A stretch of 12,591 bases of DNA from Candidatus Uhrbacteria bacterium (GTDB taxonomy: Bacteria > Patescibacteriota > Patescibacteriia > 2-12-FULL-60-25), in contig CAIKNB010000087.1 of NCBI GenBank assembly GCA_903828685.1, positions 1 to 12,591 on the forward strand, read 5' to 3'. The position numbers and the translations under genes were made by a program. Of the stretch, positions 12,562 to 12,591 are shown one piece after another. Every line of letters begins with the position of its first letter. Position 1 is the stretch's first letter. A model generated the notes under the pieces. The model saw nothing but the letters and a program-made list of their open reading frames with translations, searched no databases and was not told the origin of the DNA.

Positions 12562-12591
12562 TGGTGGACCGTGCCGGATTCGAACCGGCGA
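12562..12591 (-). tRNA. 3' part of a tRNA gene (identity not determinable)
   Basis: Read on the - strand, the T arm is GCCGG-TTCGAAT-CCGGC (12573-12589), followed by the 3' acceptor strand ACGGTCC, discriminator A (12565) and an encoded CCA (12562-12564). The five-base-pair T stem is perfect and the TTCGAAT loop is canonical. The anticodon and the 5' half lie beyond the window edge, so the amino acid cannot be assigned; the 5' acceptor strand should read GGACCGT. Confidence 0.9.

Overview
The window looks like a chromosomal piece of an uncultured bacterium, most likely from the Candidate Phyla Radiation (Patescibacteria). The reasons are indirect: a two-subunit transketolase, PfkB-family sugar kinases next to a class II aldolase in place of a classical PfkA, several hypothetical proteins I do not recognise, and metabolic genes whose starts lack a Shine-Dalgarno sequence. 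TGA is used as a normal stop (for example at 623-625, 8688-8690 and 10649-10651), which argues against the lineages that recode TGA. Base composition seems a little above half G+C. No mobile element, CRISPR array or phage gene is visible.

Layout. (1) 1-1607, + strand: the 3' part of the transketolase N-terminal subunit gene and the complete C-terminal subunit gene. (2) 1639-2307, - strand: a hypothetical 222-residue protein with an HX3CX2C motif, started by TTG behind a strong ribosome site and ending in a terminator that abuts the transketolase stop. (3) 2394-4345, + strand: a PfkB-family kinase and a class II fructose-bisphosphate aldolase, closed by a strong symmetrical terminator. (4) 4491-5879, + strand: a hypothetical 462-residue protein with two helical regions and a proline-rich linker. 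(5) 5930-7642, - strand: a DUF2207-type membrane protein with signal peptide and poly-glycine tail. (6) 7668-10651, + strand: a tight operon of a second PfkB-family kinase, a BASS-family transporter and a D-2-hydroxyacid dehydrogenase. (7) 10711-12497, + strand: a small hypothetical protein and a kinase with the catalytic motifs of the bacterial PI3/4-kinase-like family. (8) From 12562, - strand: the 3' end of a tRNA gene that runs off the window.

The annotated metabolism is central carbon: transketolase and aldolase interconvert sugar phosphates, the first PfkB kinase may supply the aldolase substrate, and the second operon combines a sugar or sugar-acid kinase, an organic-anion carrier and a 2-keto/2-hydroxy acid oxidoreductase. 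Specific substrates cannot be read from sequence.

The most unusual signal is in the control regions. Several + strand genes have a -10-like hexamer ending 6 to 9 bases before the ATG and no ribosome site, as expected of leaderless mRNAs. One divergent gap packs both -10 elements into a single 13-base palindrome. The two unrelated hypothetical genes in regions 2 and 4 share a different architecture: a TTGAC-type -35, a 17-base spacer ending TTCGTGG, and a GGAGGTG ribosome site. The two-gene small-protein/PI3K-like-kinase unit is the best candidate for an undescribed system.
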